From Rhizorhapis suberifaciens (lineage in GTDB: Bacteria; Pseudomonadota; Alphaproteobacteria; Sphingomonadales; Sphingomonadaceae): 64,000 bases of DNA. Positions within the stretch are counted from its first letter, which is position 1; every line of letters begins with the position of its first letter. The stretch spans positions 62,001 to 126,000 of the forward strand of contig NZ_JACHOV010000001.1 in NCBI RefSeq assembly GCF_014200045.1. The letters run 5' to 3'. Below are positions 52,227-60,757 of this stretch, piece after piece. The notes under the pieces are model-generated. The model worked only from the letters and a program-made list of their open reading frames with translations, did not search any database and was not told the origin of the DNA. Position numbers and translations under genes: made by a program.

Positions 52227-52311
52227 GATTTTCCGAGCAACCGACCGGCGGACTCGCGCCAGCCCGGAGAGTGGGGGCATTGGTCACGACTGCACGACAG
52301 TAAGGGGCATC

Positions 52312-52950
52312 ATGTATCTGCCATGGCCGGAGATGTTTGGTGACGCAGCGATGCGCAAGCTGTCGGCGCATCTTGGGTTAGACGATAAGATCGAGGCGGC
52401 GCGGCGCGATTTCCTAGCGGTTGGTGAACGCATTCGCGCGATTATCGATGCCACGCCGTCCAGCTTCGACCATGGCCCTGACGATATGTCTCTCTCCAAG
52501 CGGGCGCGGTGGCTGCAACAGCAGATACTCAACCCGGCTGAGGCATTGCGCAACGCCTTGGCTGATGATCCGAAATTCGCGCAGTACCCGGAAAATCACA
52601 CATCGGCTTTGGCGGCAGATGAGCGGTATTCATTAGCTGAGAGCCTCGCGCGGCTGGAACGGTTCGCGGCCGATTTGCGCGACGATCTTACCGCCCGTTC
52701 CGAGTCCCGGCATTTCAGCCACAATATTGAGATGCGCCGCGAATTCCTCTTCTGGATCGCGCAGGTGGTTCGCCGCCACGCGCCCAATCTCGACGTTCAG
52801 CGATCTTATACCGGTGTCGATGACGGGAACGGCAAAGGCAATGCCTCACCCTTCTTCGCGGCAATGAAACTCGCCTATGTCGAGATTACCCGTGAGGCCA
52901 AACCGCAGCTTGAGGACCATTTCAAGGAATTGGTCAGAATGGGCGTGTGA
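52312..52950 (+). CDS. Hypothetical island protein
   Basis: A 212-residue soluble, mostly helical protein (start MYLPWPEMFGDAAMRKL; later SLAESLARLERFAADLRDD and ITREAKPQLEDHFKEL). AAGGGG stands just before ATG 52312. No family is recognised; no signal peptide, membrane segment or cysteine motif is visible. It lies between int and alpA, in the part of satellites that often carries accessory genes. Confidence 0.6.
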   Translation: MYLPWPEMFGDAAMRKLSAHLGLDDKIEAARRDFLAVGERIRAIIDATPSSFDHGPDDMSLSKRARWLQQQILNPAEALRNALADDPKFAQYPENHTSALAADERYSLAESLARLERFAADLRDDLTARSESRHFSHNIEMRREFLFWIAQVVRRHAPNLDVQRSYTGVDDGNGKGNASPFFAAMKLAYVEITREAKPQLEDHFKELVRMGV

Positions 52951-53041
52951 CGCTTCGGCCCGGATTGGGCTGAGATCGTCAAGACCTTCGATGGCAAGCC
53001 GGCTCAGGATGCGGCACAAACATGCACGACGTCGGAGTTTG

Positions 53042-53055
53042 AGGGTGCGCACCCT
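53042..53055. promoter_or_regulatory. 14-base palindrome upstream of alpA
   Basis: AGGGTGCGCACCCT is a perfect palindrome 29 bases before the AlpA start, followed by TTTATC. It may be an operator for AlpA or, with the T-run, a weak terminator of the preceding gene. Confidence 0.5.
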
Positions 53056-53083
53056 TTATCATTGAAGATGAAGGGATAATGTC

Positions 53084-53305
53084 ATGTCAGAACTGCCTGT
53101 TCGAGCGGCGGATCGCCGCTTGCTATACACGCGTAAGCATTTGGTGCGCCTTGGGATCAATCTGTCCAATTCCACCATGTTGCGGCTGGAAGCGGCCGGG
53201 AAATTCCCCAAGCGCGTCCGCATCGGAGCGCATTCGGTCGCCTGGCTGGCCTCCGAAATTCATACCCATATCGAAGCGCTTGCCGCGTTGCGGGAGGTGG
53301 CGTGA
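53084..53305 (+). CDS. alpA: AlpA-family regulator/excisionase-like protein
   Basis: A 73-residue helix-turn-helix protein of the AlpA/Vis type: RRLLYTRKHLVRLGINLSNSTMLRLEAAGKFPKRVRIG in brief LVRLGINLSNSTMLRLEAAG, then WLASEIHTHIE. AlpA proteins of P4 and satellites control integrase expression and excision. AAGGGA precedes ATG 53084. Its stop overlaps the next gene by four bases, which starts the replication operon. Confidence 0.85.
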   Translation: MSELPVRAADRRLLYTRKHLVRLGINLSNSTMLRLEAAGKFPKRVRIGAHSVAWLASEIHTHIEALAALREVA

Positions 53306-53583
53306 TGATCTTCGATTACAGGGGTGAAAAGATCGGCTTCGGTGAGCCGCTTATCAACAACGTGGTGCACATCGACTTCGAAGTAATCTCCACGTGTCGA
53401 TGCTGTGGAACCGAGATCGAGAAGACCGAAGAACGGATGGGGTTCGAAACCTATCTTCCGTTTGAGGACATACGGCAATGGTTGGGGACCACCGGGGCCA
53501 TAACGCGCATCATGGATTTGGTTCAGGTGGAGGCGAAGCGGGTAGGAGCGGTTCGTGATGATTCCGAGGGAGGCGACGCATGA
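53302..53583 (+). CDS. Small hypothetical protein of the replication operon
   Basis: A 93-residue protein (MMIFDYRGEKIGFGEPL) with a CRCCGTEIEK cysteine group near residue 32 that might bind zinc, and FEDIRQWLGTT. It overlaps alpA and the next gene by four bases each, so it is part of one translational unit with the primase-polymerase. No family recognised. Confidence 0.65.
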   Translation: MMIFDYRGEKIGFGEPLINNVVHIDFEVISTCRCCGTEIEKTEERMGFETYLPFEDIRQWLGTTGAITRIMDLVQVEAKRVGAVRDDSEGGDA

Positions 53584-53729
53584 CGCGATTCCTTGGATAT
53601 CTCTATCTTCATGCGCCAGACCCGGACAATCGCGGGCAATATGTGACTTATCGGATCGCGGTCGAAGAAACTGGCGACACAAGCTATAACGCTGGCGAAC
53701 CCGAGGAGGCGGACGATGAGCAAGATTGA
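53580..53729 (+). CDS. Very small hypothetical protein of the replication operon
   Basis: A 49-residue ORF (MTRFLGYLYLHAPDPDNRG, YVTYRIAVEE, acidic C-terminus) that starts inside the end of the previous gene (ATGA overlap) and ends 14 bases into the primase-polymerase gene. Short, acidic and without known motifs. The strict overlap chain supports real translation, but no function can be given. Confidence 0.6.
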   Translation: MTRFLGYLYLHAPDPDNRGQYVTYRIAVEETGDTSYNAGEPEEADDEQD

Positions 53730-55443
53730 GCTCACGCCTCTGGCCAAACGTAAATTCGGGGCGGCGCAAGCCGCCCTGAAAGCATCCATGCGTGTAGTCG
53801 CGCTACAACCCCGCTCCAAGGTGCCTGACACGCGCTTTTGCGCCAGCGGGGCGGATAGCGCGACCGAGGAAGCCTTAATCGTCAAGCAATGGCTGAGCGA
53901 AGATCCGTCGATCAACCTTGGAGCTGTGGCGAAGGCATCGCCGGTTCTCATTATTGACGTGGACGGACCGGAAGGAGAGGCGGCGCTGAAACGTTTCGGG
54001 CCGCTGCCTCCCACGCGCGAAACGATCACCCGCAATGGACGGCACCTCTATTTCCACCACGCTGGGCGGATCAGGGGAAGCAAGATCGGCTTGGAGCCCA
54101 AGCTGGACATCATTGCGTCCGGTTATGTGCTGCTCCCGGAGTCCGCACATCCCGAAGGCGGGCGTTACCGATCGGATGAACCGGCAGCACCTATTGCTAA
54201 GTTGCCGGGGCGGGTGCTCAATGCCATTCTGGCGCGGAGCAATTCCCCTAAGCGCAAGCAGGCAAAAGCTGGTGAGGGGATTCTTCGCCGAGGGTCGCGC
54301 GATAACCGCCTGACCAGCTTAGCCGGGCCATTCAGACGACAGGGCTTCGATGATGCGGTGATCGCCACCGCGCTCCATGCGGTGAACGCTGACCATTGCA
54401 GTCCGCCTTTGCCCGACCAGGACATCGAACGGATCGCATCCAGCGTCATGCGCTATGATCCCGCCGACGATGAACTGTTCGAGACCATGGCGAATGTGAC
54501 GCCGCGTGATGTGGATTTCCTGTGGGAGCCCTATTTCGTGCGCGGGGCGATTAACCTGCTCGAAGGTGATCCCAATGTCGGCAAGACCTACCTGCTGTGC
54601 GAACTGGCGGCGGCGATCTCAAGTGGACGGGCCTTGCCGGGACAGAAGAAGGGCGGGGCGGCCAATGTCCTCTTCATGAGCGCCGAGGATGATCCCGAAA
54701 CCACGCTTGTGCGGCGTCTCACCCGGATGAACGCCGATTTGTTGCGCATCACCTTTTCCAAGAAGTTCTTCCGATTGGAGGAGGAGGCGCTGGGCTGGAT
54801 CGAGAAACACATTGTCGCACAAAAGGCGGCGGTGCTCATCCTCGACCCACTGCTGGCCTACATGCAAGGTGGTATCGACATGAACAAGGCGAACGAAACC
54901 CGCCCATTCATGGCCCGGCTTGCGGAACTGGCGAAAGCAACCAATGTCACGGTGATTGCCTTGCGCCATTTGACCAAGGGAGAGAAGGACAAGGCGATTT
55001 TTCGCGGGCTGGGCTCGGTCGACATCACGGCGGCTGCCCGTTCTGCGGTACTTATCGGCCAGCACCCGGAAAATGACGACCTCAAGGTCATGGTCCACAT
55101 CAAGCACAACCTGTCCGAACGGGGTGCCTCGCAGATCTATGCGCTGGTAGACGGCGACCGCGAGAAGCGGATCATTCCGGTGGTCGAGTGGCAAGGCGAG
55201 TGTGAGCTAGGGCCTGAGGACTTCCTCAAATCCGTTGAGAAGGTCGGACGGCCCGATACCGAAGTCAAAGCCGCCATCGAGTTCCTCGAAACGGCGCTGG
55301 CTAAGGGCGAACGCCGGATCGCGGAAGTCATAGCCGACGGAGAAAAACGCTCGCATTCGGCCCGTACCGTGCGGCGCGCGGCCAAGTCGCTGGGCGTCAT
55401 CAAGGCCGGACAACGCTGGAAACTGGCCAATATTATCCTATAG
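53716..55443 (+). CDS. Primase-polymerase/helicase replication protein of the island
   Basis: A 575-residue protein with an N-terminal bifunctional primase-polymerase domain (LIIDVDGPEGEAAL with the DxD metal site, GRHLYFHH, DIIASGYVLLPES) and a RepA-like AAA helicase (Walker A EGDPNVGKTYLL, Walker B LILDPLLAYMQ, LRHLTKGEKD). It can prime and unwind for autonomous replication, the role of P4 alpha or PICI pri-rep proteins. It is the last gene of the alpA operon. ATG 53716 overlaps the previous small gene. Confidence 0.88.
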   Translation: MSKIELTPLAKRKFGAAQAALKASMRVVALQPRSKVPDTRFCASGADSATEEALIVKQWLSEDPSINLGAVAKASPVLIIDVDGPEGEAALKRFGPLPPTRETITRNGRHLYFHHAGRIRGSKIGLEPKLDIIASGYVLLPESAHPEGGRYRSDEPAAPIAKLPGRVLNAILARSNSPKRKQAKAGEGILRRGSRDNRLTSLAGPFRRQGFDDAVIATALHAVNADHCSPPLPDQDIERIASSVMRYDPADDELFETMANVTPRDVDFLWEPYFVRGAINLLEGDPNVGKTYLLCELAAAISSGRALPGQKKGGAANVLFMSAEDDPETTLVRRLTRMNADLLRITFSKKFFRLEEEALGWIEKHIVAQKAAVLILDPLLAYMQGGIDMNKANETRPFMARLAELAKATNVTVIALRHLTKGEKDKAIFRGLGSVDITAAARSAVLIGQHPENDDLKVMVHIKHNLSERGASQIYALVDGDREKRIIPVVEWQGECELGPEDFLKSVEKVGRPDTEVKAAIEFLETALAKGERRIAEVIADGEKRSHSARTVRRAAKSLGVIKAGQRWKLANIIL

Positions 55444-55466
55444 GGGAGTTCTGGCCAGTTTTTCGC

Positions 55467-55745
55467 TCAACGGTCGGCGGTAAGGGCCTTTCGCGCTTCA
55501 TCCAGCGCCTTTGACCCTGCCGCCCACTGCCACGGTTGGCGGGCGACATGCTCCTTGCCAAGGTTTGGATATTGCCGCGTCTGTTTGGCCGCAAGGCGCA
55601 GCAGCATCCGAGCGTCGCGCGGTGTTATCTTCATTTCTCGGGCAAGCTGGTCGAGCGTGACCACGGCAGGCTTGCCTGCGTCGGTTTTCGCCTCGGTAAT
55701 CGGAGCATTGGGCTTCTCGGTTTCGGTCGTGGTCATGTCGGTCAT
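55467..55745 (-). CDS. Hypothetical island protein
   Basis: A 92-residue protein (MTDMTTTETEKPNAPIT low-complexity N-terminus, then VTLDQLAREMKITPRDARMLLRLA, a helix-turn-helix-like stretch). It is read leftward, convergent with the primase-polymerase gene. It may be a small DNA-binding protein, but no family is recognised. The start may also be the second ATG. Confidence 0.55.
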   Translation of the reverse strand: MTDMTTTETEKPNAPITEAKTDAGKPAVVTLDQLAREMKITPRDARMLLRLAAKQTRQYPNLGKEHVARQPWQWAAGSKALDEARKALTADR

Positions 55746-55824
55746 CTCCTTTGGTTGGGACCGACATTTCCATTAAGACGGGTTCGGAAGGCTTGTCAGG
55801 GTAAATCCCAGAAGGAACAGGAAA

Positions 55825-56295
55825 ATGCCGGTTTGGGTCTCAACTATTGGTTTTGTCATTGCGCCGGTCACGACCTTGATCGCTGTTTGGATGACCTCCC
55901 ATTTTGCGTGGAGGCGATCGCAAAATGAGAAGCTCTGGGACCGGAAAGCGAACGCCTATGGCGCAATCCTCGAAGCCCTCCACGAAATGGATGCGTGGTT
56001 CACTGTCAGCATGAACGATGCGATGTTGAGGCGTGACCCCTCGGACGAAATTGTTGAAGAGCGCGGTGCCAGCTACCGCAGCGCCCGAAAGATTCTTCGG
56101 GGCGTTGTCGGGCGAGAGGTCTGGTTGCTCGATCCTGCCGTCAAAGAACGAGCCGAGGCAATGAACAAGGTGTTGGACGACCACTATGACGGCTGGTTTG
56201 AAGTTCTGGACGCCGGGAGCTATGCGGTCGCCCAAGCGATAAAGGAGATTACCGCCTTGGCCACGAGGGAGCTGAAAACGGAACGAACCCACTGA
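55825..56295 (+). CDS. Membrane-anchored hypothetical protein
   Basis: A 156-residue protein with an N-terminal membrane helix (VWVSTIGFVIAPVTTLIAVW) and a helical C-terminus (NEKLWDRKANAYGAILEALHEMDAWF in parts; RASYRSARKILRG). AGGAACAGG stands upstream of ATG 55825. Single helix plus cytosolic coiled region fits a small anchored island protein. Function unknown. Confidence 0.65.
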   Translation: MPVWVSTIGFVIAPVTTLIAVWMTSHFAWRRSQNEKLWDRKANAYGAILEALHEMDAWFTVSMNDAMLRRDPSDEIVEERGASYRSARKILRGVVGREVWLLDPAVKERAEAMNKVLDDHYDGWFEVLDAGSYAVAQAIKEITALATRELKTERTH

Positions 56296-56416
56296 TTTCC
56301 CTGACCTCGTTCAAGAAAATCCGGGCGACATACCCCCGACGTCCGGCCCCGACCCACTGATTGTAAATGAGGCCATCGTCCTGCCCAAACAGCCGGAAAT
56401 CCGAATCTCGAACCCG

Positions 56417-57034
56417 TTAACGGGCGTCGTCGGGTATCCGTCGGGCACCAGACCGATCAGTAAGATTGCGCAGCCGATCAAGGCATAGCGTCTTCGCTTC
56501 TAACTCCGCCTGCCGGAGTCGTTGCACCGTGTCGATCCGGTTGCGTCCGCGAGGGATCGGCTGACTTCCCGACCCAGACAGGCGGCTGCGTAGCTTGGCG
56601 GCCTTGCGACGGGCACGGGAACATTCATTCATCCCCTGCACCGCATAGCTTAGCCGTTGCGCCTCGCGTGAGCCGAACCGGCCTCCGGCATAGTAGATCA
56701 CTTCGCAGCGCCGAGCGATGAACGGGCAGATGAAGTAGCAGCGATGGCCCCCGAACGGCGACGGCACCATTTCGATAGCGACGTGCTGTTTGATGGTGCC
56801 ACCGGGCATATCGGCGTCGATCGCCATGACGCCGCCGCGTTCAATGTCGCTGAGATCGATACGAAGGCGACTGAATGCGCTTAGATCGCCAATCAACCAG
56901 TGCACCGTGTTACATGTGCATTCGCCGGGTCGAACTACGCCCAGCCGCCGCAAAGCGCGAATGTCGAGTGCCAACGCGTCCTCGATGTTTCCGATGTTCG
57001 TTGAACGACGCGCGCCTGATCCGATCCCGCCCAT
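56417..57034 (-). CDS. Hypothetical protein of a mobile-element family (MGGIGSG type)
   Basis: A 205-residue protein with the start MGGIGSGARRSTNIGN, seen in many prophage and ICE proteins, a Cys group in RRCEVIYYAG and CTCNTVHWLIG, and a basic C-terminus. A zinc-binding fold is possible. The start ATG 57034 follows GGAGGTGACA; an upstream ATG at 57061 is less likely. No known function. Confidence 0.68.
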   Translation of the reverse strand: MGGIGSGARRSTNIGNIEDALALDIRALRRLGVVRPGECTCNTVHWLIGDLSAFSRLRIDLSDIERGGVMAIDADMPGGTIKQHVAIEMVPSPFGGHRCYFICPFIARRCEVIYYAGGRFGSREAQRLSYAVQGMNECSRARRKAAKLRSRLSGSGSQPIPRGRNRIDTVQRLRQAELEAKTLCLDRLRNLTDRSGARRIPDDAR

Positions 57035-57472
57035 TGTCACCTCCATGATTGATGGCGGCATTATACATCCGAAGGCGCTGGGTCTCAGGCCCAGACTTCG
57101 GCTCTGCGGACGAAGTCAATGCGTCTGCGATCCCGTTCTCTGCGTCGCTTTAGCTGGCTCTTCTCCGAAATCCTGCGTCTTGGGGCAGGTTGTCGTTGAG
57201 TTACAGGCGTTTCTTTCTCATACAGGCATCGGAACCGCCACGCACGGTTTCCGGGGCGTGGTAACCCCGAAAGTGAACGGTTGGATCGCCCGATGCGGTC
57301 CACACATCCTTGACCCTTATGGTCGGGGAGCCTGCGGCGTATGTCCAGGGCTTCCCAGCCTAAAGGTCGTAGGGACCGATTCACTTCGGTTTACCAACTC
57401 CCCGATCACCAGGATCAGGTGTGAAGTCGAACAGCGGGGGCGTACCGCCATCGACTTCCGGGGAGAAAGGGA
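57035..57472. other. Gene-poor stretch of the island
   Basis: About 440 bases. Open frames here on both strands (57085-57384 minus, and part of 56790-57581 plus) have no recognisable features and look like chance frames in GC-rich sequence. Nothing else is visible apart from GC-rich blocks. Confidence 0.4.
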
Positions 57473-57670
57473 ATGCCGAGAGGCACCCGACACACCCTTA
57501 CGGGAACGTTGCGCTGGACGCGCCTTGGCTATGCGCTGGAAATGGACGACGGCGGCATGTGGAGGCTGGACCTCGGCATGATCTGGCGCATTAGGCGCCA
57601 TGTTGATCGGCGCATTACTGTGGAAGGCGCACGCTCCGGGTTCGATCTGCTGGACGTGCATCGGCTGTGA
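57473..57670 (+). CDS. DUF5818-like small protein
   Basis: A 65-residue protein beginning MPRGTRHTLTGTLRWTRLGYAL and ending VTVEGARSGFDLLDVHRL in the likeness of DUF5818 proteins common in sphingomonads and their mobile elements (here VTVEGARSGFDLLDV is ITVEGARSGFDLLDV). AGAAAGGGA precedes ATG 57473. The compact beta-rich layout suggests an OB-like or SH3-like fold. Function unknown. Confidence 0.7.
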   Translation: MPRGTRHTLTGTLRWTRLGYALEMDDGGMWRLDLGMIWRIRRHVDRRITVEGARSGFDLLDVHRL

Positions 57671-57876
57671 GCGGCTGAAACCGCGCCTTGACTCACAGTA
57701 GTACTCTTTGCAGTGTTCTGGCTGTTGCCGCATCTACGATCAAGCGCTTGCAGATGCGCAGCGAAATGGTCATTGGGTACCCTGTATCTCTAGAGGATTC
57801 CTACCCCGACCAGATTGACATCGCGATCTGAGTTATCTTCATCGAACACGACACATAAATCGGAAAATGGCCAAGT
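57671..57876. other. Upstream region of the defence block
   Basis: About 200 bases before the DUF262 gene with a lower GC content than the flanks. It probably holds the promoter for the four-gene block, but no element is clear enough to name. Confidence 0.35.
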
Positions 57877-58998
57877 ATGACACAAAGGAGGAAGAAGGCA
57901 TCCCTCGCTCCCGAGCGGATCGAAGAAGCTGAGCGGCAAATCATCGATTATTCTAAGACGGTAAAGTTTACTGTTACAGAGTATTCGTTCGAGTTTATCG
58001 TGCAGAAGCTTAATGCCGAACGATATTACGTACCGGAATATCAACGGGAATTGATCTGGACATCGACTAAAAAGTCGAAGTTCATCGAATCAGTGCTCAT
58101 GGGTTTGCCGATCCCTTTCGTGTTCTTTTGGCAGGACAAGGATGGTCGGATGGAGATCGTCGACGGTTCGCAGCGTCTGCGTACGATTCGTGATTTCATG
58201 GCGGACAAATTCGCCTTGCGTGATCTGGAAACCATCCCGGCCCTCAACGGCTTTCGGTTCTCTGATCTGCCGCCATCACGCCAACTGAAGTTCGGTGAGA
58301 TTCCGATCCGCGTCATCATTCTGGACAACACCACGGATGCGGAAACGCGGACGGAGATGTTTGCACGCATCAACACCGGCGGGACGACCGCTAACGATGC
58401 CGAAATCCGGAGAGGGAGCCTTCCCGGGCCATTCATGGATCTCGTGATCGAACTGGCGAACGACGAGACGTTCGTAGAGCTTACGCCGATCAGTGCGGAA
58501 CTGGTCAACAAACGTGAGCGCGAGGAATTGGTGACCCGCTTCTTCGCGTATCTGAACAGCTTCGATCCGGCTGCGAACGACGGGGACGGCGACATCGTGT
58601 CGTACAGAGAGGAACCGCGCCGGTTTTTCTTCCAGTTCGTAAAAGAAATGAACGACCGGATCACGCTCGAACAGGAGAATGGTCAGCAGTCGCAGACGAT
58701 TGCCGCGATGCGCACAGACTTCGCGAATGCCCTGGGGTTCATTCACTCGGTCTCTCCGAACGGATTCACCAAATCCGAAACCGGCAAACAAGTGCCACGG
58801 GTTAGGTTTGAGTCCATCGCCGTTGGTTCTGCGCTTGCATTGCGAGCTGATTCCACGGTTCCGGATCGTGCGACGGATATGACGCCGTTGCTCGAATCAC
58901 TCGATTTCCTGGAGGCTACGAAATCGGATGCGGCGAATGTGAAAAGCAAGCTGCTCAATCGCATAAGGCTCACTCGAAATTGGTTGTTGCAGCAATGA
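57877..58998 (+). CDS. DUF262 domain protein (GmrSD N-terminal-like)
   Basis: A 373-residue protein with the DUF262 (ParB/Srx-like) motifs: YYVPEYQRELIW, FIESVLMGLPIPFVFF and IVDGSQRLRTI. In the type IV enzyme GmrSD the same domain binds or hydrolyses nucleotide and is joined to a DUF1524 HNH nuclease; here no HNH part is seen (no HxxP motif), so the nuclease may be supplied by the HEPN protein next door. ATGA overlap with that gene shows coupling. It is the first gene of the defence block. Confidence 0.85.
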   Translation: MTQRRKKASLAPERIEEAERQIIDYSKTVKFTVTEYSFEFIVQKLNAERYYVPEYQRELIWTSTKKSKFIESVLMGLPIPFVFFWQDKDGRMEIVDGSQRLRTIRDFMADKFALRDLETIPALNGFRFSDLPPSRQLKFGEIPIRVIILDNTTDAETRTEMFARINTGGTTANDAEIRRGSLPGPFMDLVIELANDETFVELTPISAELVNKREREELVTRFFAYLNSFDPAANDGDGDIVSYREEPRRFFFQFVKEMNDRITLEQENGQQSQTIAAMRTDFANALGFIHSVSPNGFTKSETGKQVPRVRFESIAVGSALALRADSTVPDRATDMTPLLESLDFLEATKSDAANVKSKLLNRIRLTRNWLLQQ

Positions 58999-59711
58999 GG
59001 GAGGTTCTCGACTACTTGGAGGAGCGGAGATCGGAGTTCGAGCGGCATTTGTTCGTAGCTCGCCTGCTGGAGGCTCGCGTAGATGACGCGACCGGTGCGG
59101 ACACGGCCCAAGTCGAGGTACGGCATGTCAATACTTTGAAGTCTGGCCTGCTCATTCATCTGTACAACATTGTCGAAGCCGTCACGACCCGGACCATGGA
59201 TATCGTCGGGCAGACGATCGTCACCGAGAAACCGAAACTGTGGAAAGAGGTCGTGCTCAGGGAATGGGTCCGCGCTGCCATATGGGACGGCGAGGATCGC
59301 TTGGGGGAAGGTGCTGTCACAAGGCTCGCCGGCATCAGCAGCGTCCTTGCGTCCGGGGAAGCGCCGAGCGCCTTCAAGATAAAGGGCGAGCCGGGAAGCT
59401 GGGACGATGAAGCTATCAAGAAGGTGGCAGAACGTCTCGGTTGCCGACTTGTTCTCTCCAATGCTATCAAGCGGGCAGCGTTTGAAAAAGTTTACCGGAA
59501 CGAGATGACCGCAATGAAGTATCTGGCGAGCCGTCGAAATGCGATCGCCCATGGAGCGACAACCTTCGAGGAGGGGGCTCACGATCATACCCTGGACGAA
59601 ATCTCAGCCTTGGGTGGGCGGATTCTGCCGTTCCTTAAAGCCGTTACAGAGTCCTACGGGGCATTCCTCGACTCGAAAGCTTATCTCGCGCAACAACAGG
59701 CCGCAGCGTGA
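58995..59711 (+). CDS. HEPN nuclease-like protein (MAE_28990/MAE_18760 type)
   Basis: A 238-residue helical protein with the HEPN catalytic motif R-x4-H in SRRNAIAHGAT near residue 180 and an acidic N-terminus (DYLEERRSEFERHLFVARLL). HEPN proteins of this type are RNases in defence and toxin systems. It overlaps DUF262 by four bases and the methyltransferase by four bases, so the products are probably made in fixed amounts. Its target is unknown. Confidence 0.8.
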   Translation: MREVLDYLEERRSEFERHLFVARLLEARVDDATGADTAQVEVRHVNTLKSGLLIHLYNIVEAVTTRTMDIVGQTIVTEKPKLWKEVVLREWVRAAIWDGEDRLGEGAVTRLAGISSVLASGEAPSAFKIKGEPGSWDDEAIKKVAERLGCRLVLSNAIKRAAFEKVYRNEMTAMKYLASRRNAIAHGATTFEEGAHDHTLDEISALGGRILPFLKAVTESYGAFLDSKAYLAQQQAAA

Positions 59712-60757
59712 ATACTCAGCAGATCGTTGCAGTCGACCTCTTTTGTGGGGTTGGGGGGTTGACGCACGGCCTAACCAAAGCTGGCGTGAAGGTCGAACTC
59801 GGCGTCGATCTTGACCCGGCCTGCCGCTATCCGATGGAAAAAAATAACGCGGCGAAGTTTCTCGAAGCCGACGTTGCAAACTTGTTACCTTCCGACGTGC
59901 GGATGGCGTTCGGCGATGCCCAGATCACGCTGCTGGCGGGTTGTGCACCGTGTCAGCCGTTCTCATCGTATGCGCAAGCGGCTAAGCGCGCTACACCGCA
60001 TGAAGATTGGGAGCTTCTCAAGTCGTTCTCCAAGCTCGTGCTGGCGGTACGGCCGACGCTGGTGACGATGGAAAATGTCCCGCCGCTGTTGAAGCAGCAG
60101 ATATTCAAGGATTTCGTCGCAGACTTGCACGGAGCTGGATACGATCTCGATTTCAAGGTGGTGGACGGACGCGGCATCGGTTTGCCGCAACGCCGGCAGC
60201 GTCTAGTGCTGGTTGCATCACTGCTCGGTCCGATCGTCATTCCTGACGCGGACAAGCCGCAAGCAACCGTACGGCAAACTATTTCCGAGCTTCCTCCGCT
60301 GGCGGCTGGATCGTCCGACCTTGAGGATCCGCTTCATGCCGCCGCCTCGCTGAGTGATCTCAATCTCGCTCGAATCCGCCACTCGAAGCCGGGTGGTACA
60401 TGGCGCGATTGGCCCAACGAACTCGTTGCGGCCTGCCACACGCGACCGACCGGTAGTACCTTTCCTTCTGTCTATGGGCGCATGGAATGGGATGCGCCCG
60501 CACCGACGATGACCACACAATGCTACGGCTTTGGCAACGGCCGGTTCGGACATCCTGAGCAGGATCGGGCGATCAGTCTTCGAGAGGCAGCGATGCTACA
60601 AAGCTTCCCGAAAAACTACGCCTTCGTGCCGAAGGGAGCATCGATCAATTTCAGCACGCTCGGACGCATGATCGGCAACGCGGTGCCGGTCCTCTTGGGC
60701 GAGTTCATAGGCGGGATTCTGGTCGATCACGTGAAGGCTTTCGGCTCGGAGCGTTGA
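59708..60757 (+). CDS. dcm: DNA (cytosine-5) methyltransferase
   Basis: A 349-residue C5 methyltransferase: motif I DLFCGVGGLTHGL, motif IV with the nucleophile Cys in GCAPCQPFSSY, motif VI ENVPPL, motif VIII QRRQRLVL, and motif X GNAVP. The target recognition region lies around residues 215-280. The recognition site cannot be read from sequence, but Vsr next to it suggests a site like CCWGG, or another site where deamination makes a T:G mismatch. GTG 59708 overlaps the HEPN stop. Confidence 0.95.
   Translation: MNTQQIVAVDLFCGVGGLTHGLTKAGVKVELGVDLDPACRYPMEKNNAAKFLEADVANLLPSDVRMAFGDAQITLLAGCAPCQPFSSYAQAAKRATPHEDWELLKSFSKLVLAVRPTLVTMENVPPLLKQQIFKDFVADLHGAGYDLDFKVVDGRGIGLPQRRQRLVLVASLLGPIVIPDADKPQATVRQTISELPPLAAGSSDLEDPLHAAASLSDLNLARIRHSKPGGTWRDWPNELVAACHTRPTGSTFPSVYGRMEWDAPAPTMTTQCYGFGNGRFGHPEQDRAISLREAAMLQSFPKNYAFVPKGASINFSTLGRMIGNAVPVLLGEFIGGILVDHVKAFGSER

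Noticed and set aside
57085-57384. 99-codon minus-strand frame in the island
   Set aside because: Strongly Arg-rich, no ribosome binding site or conserved features; likely a chance frame.
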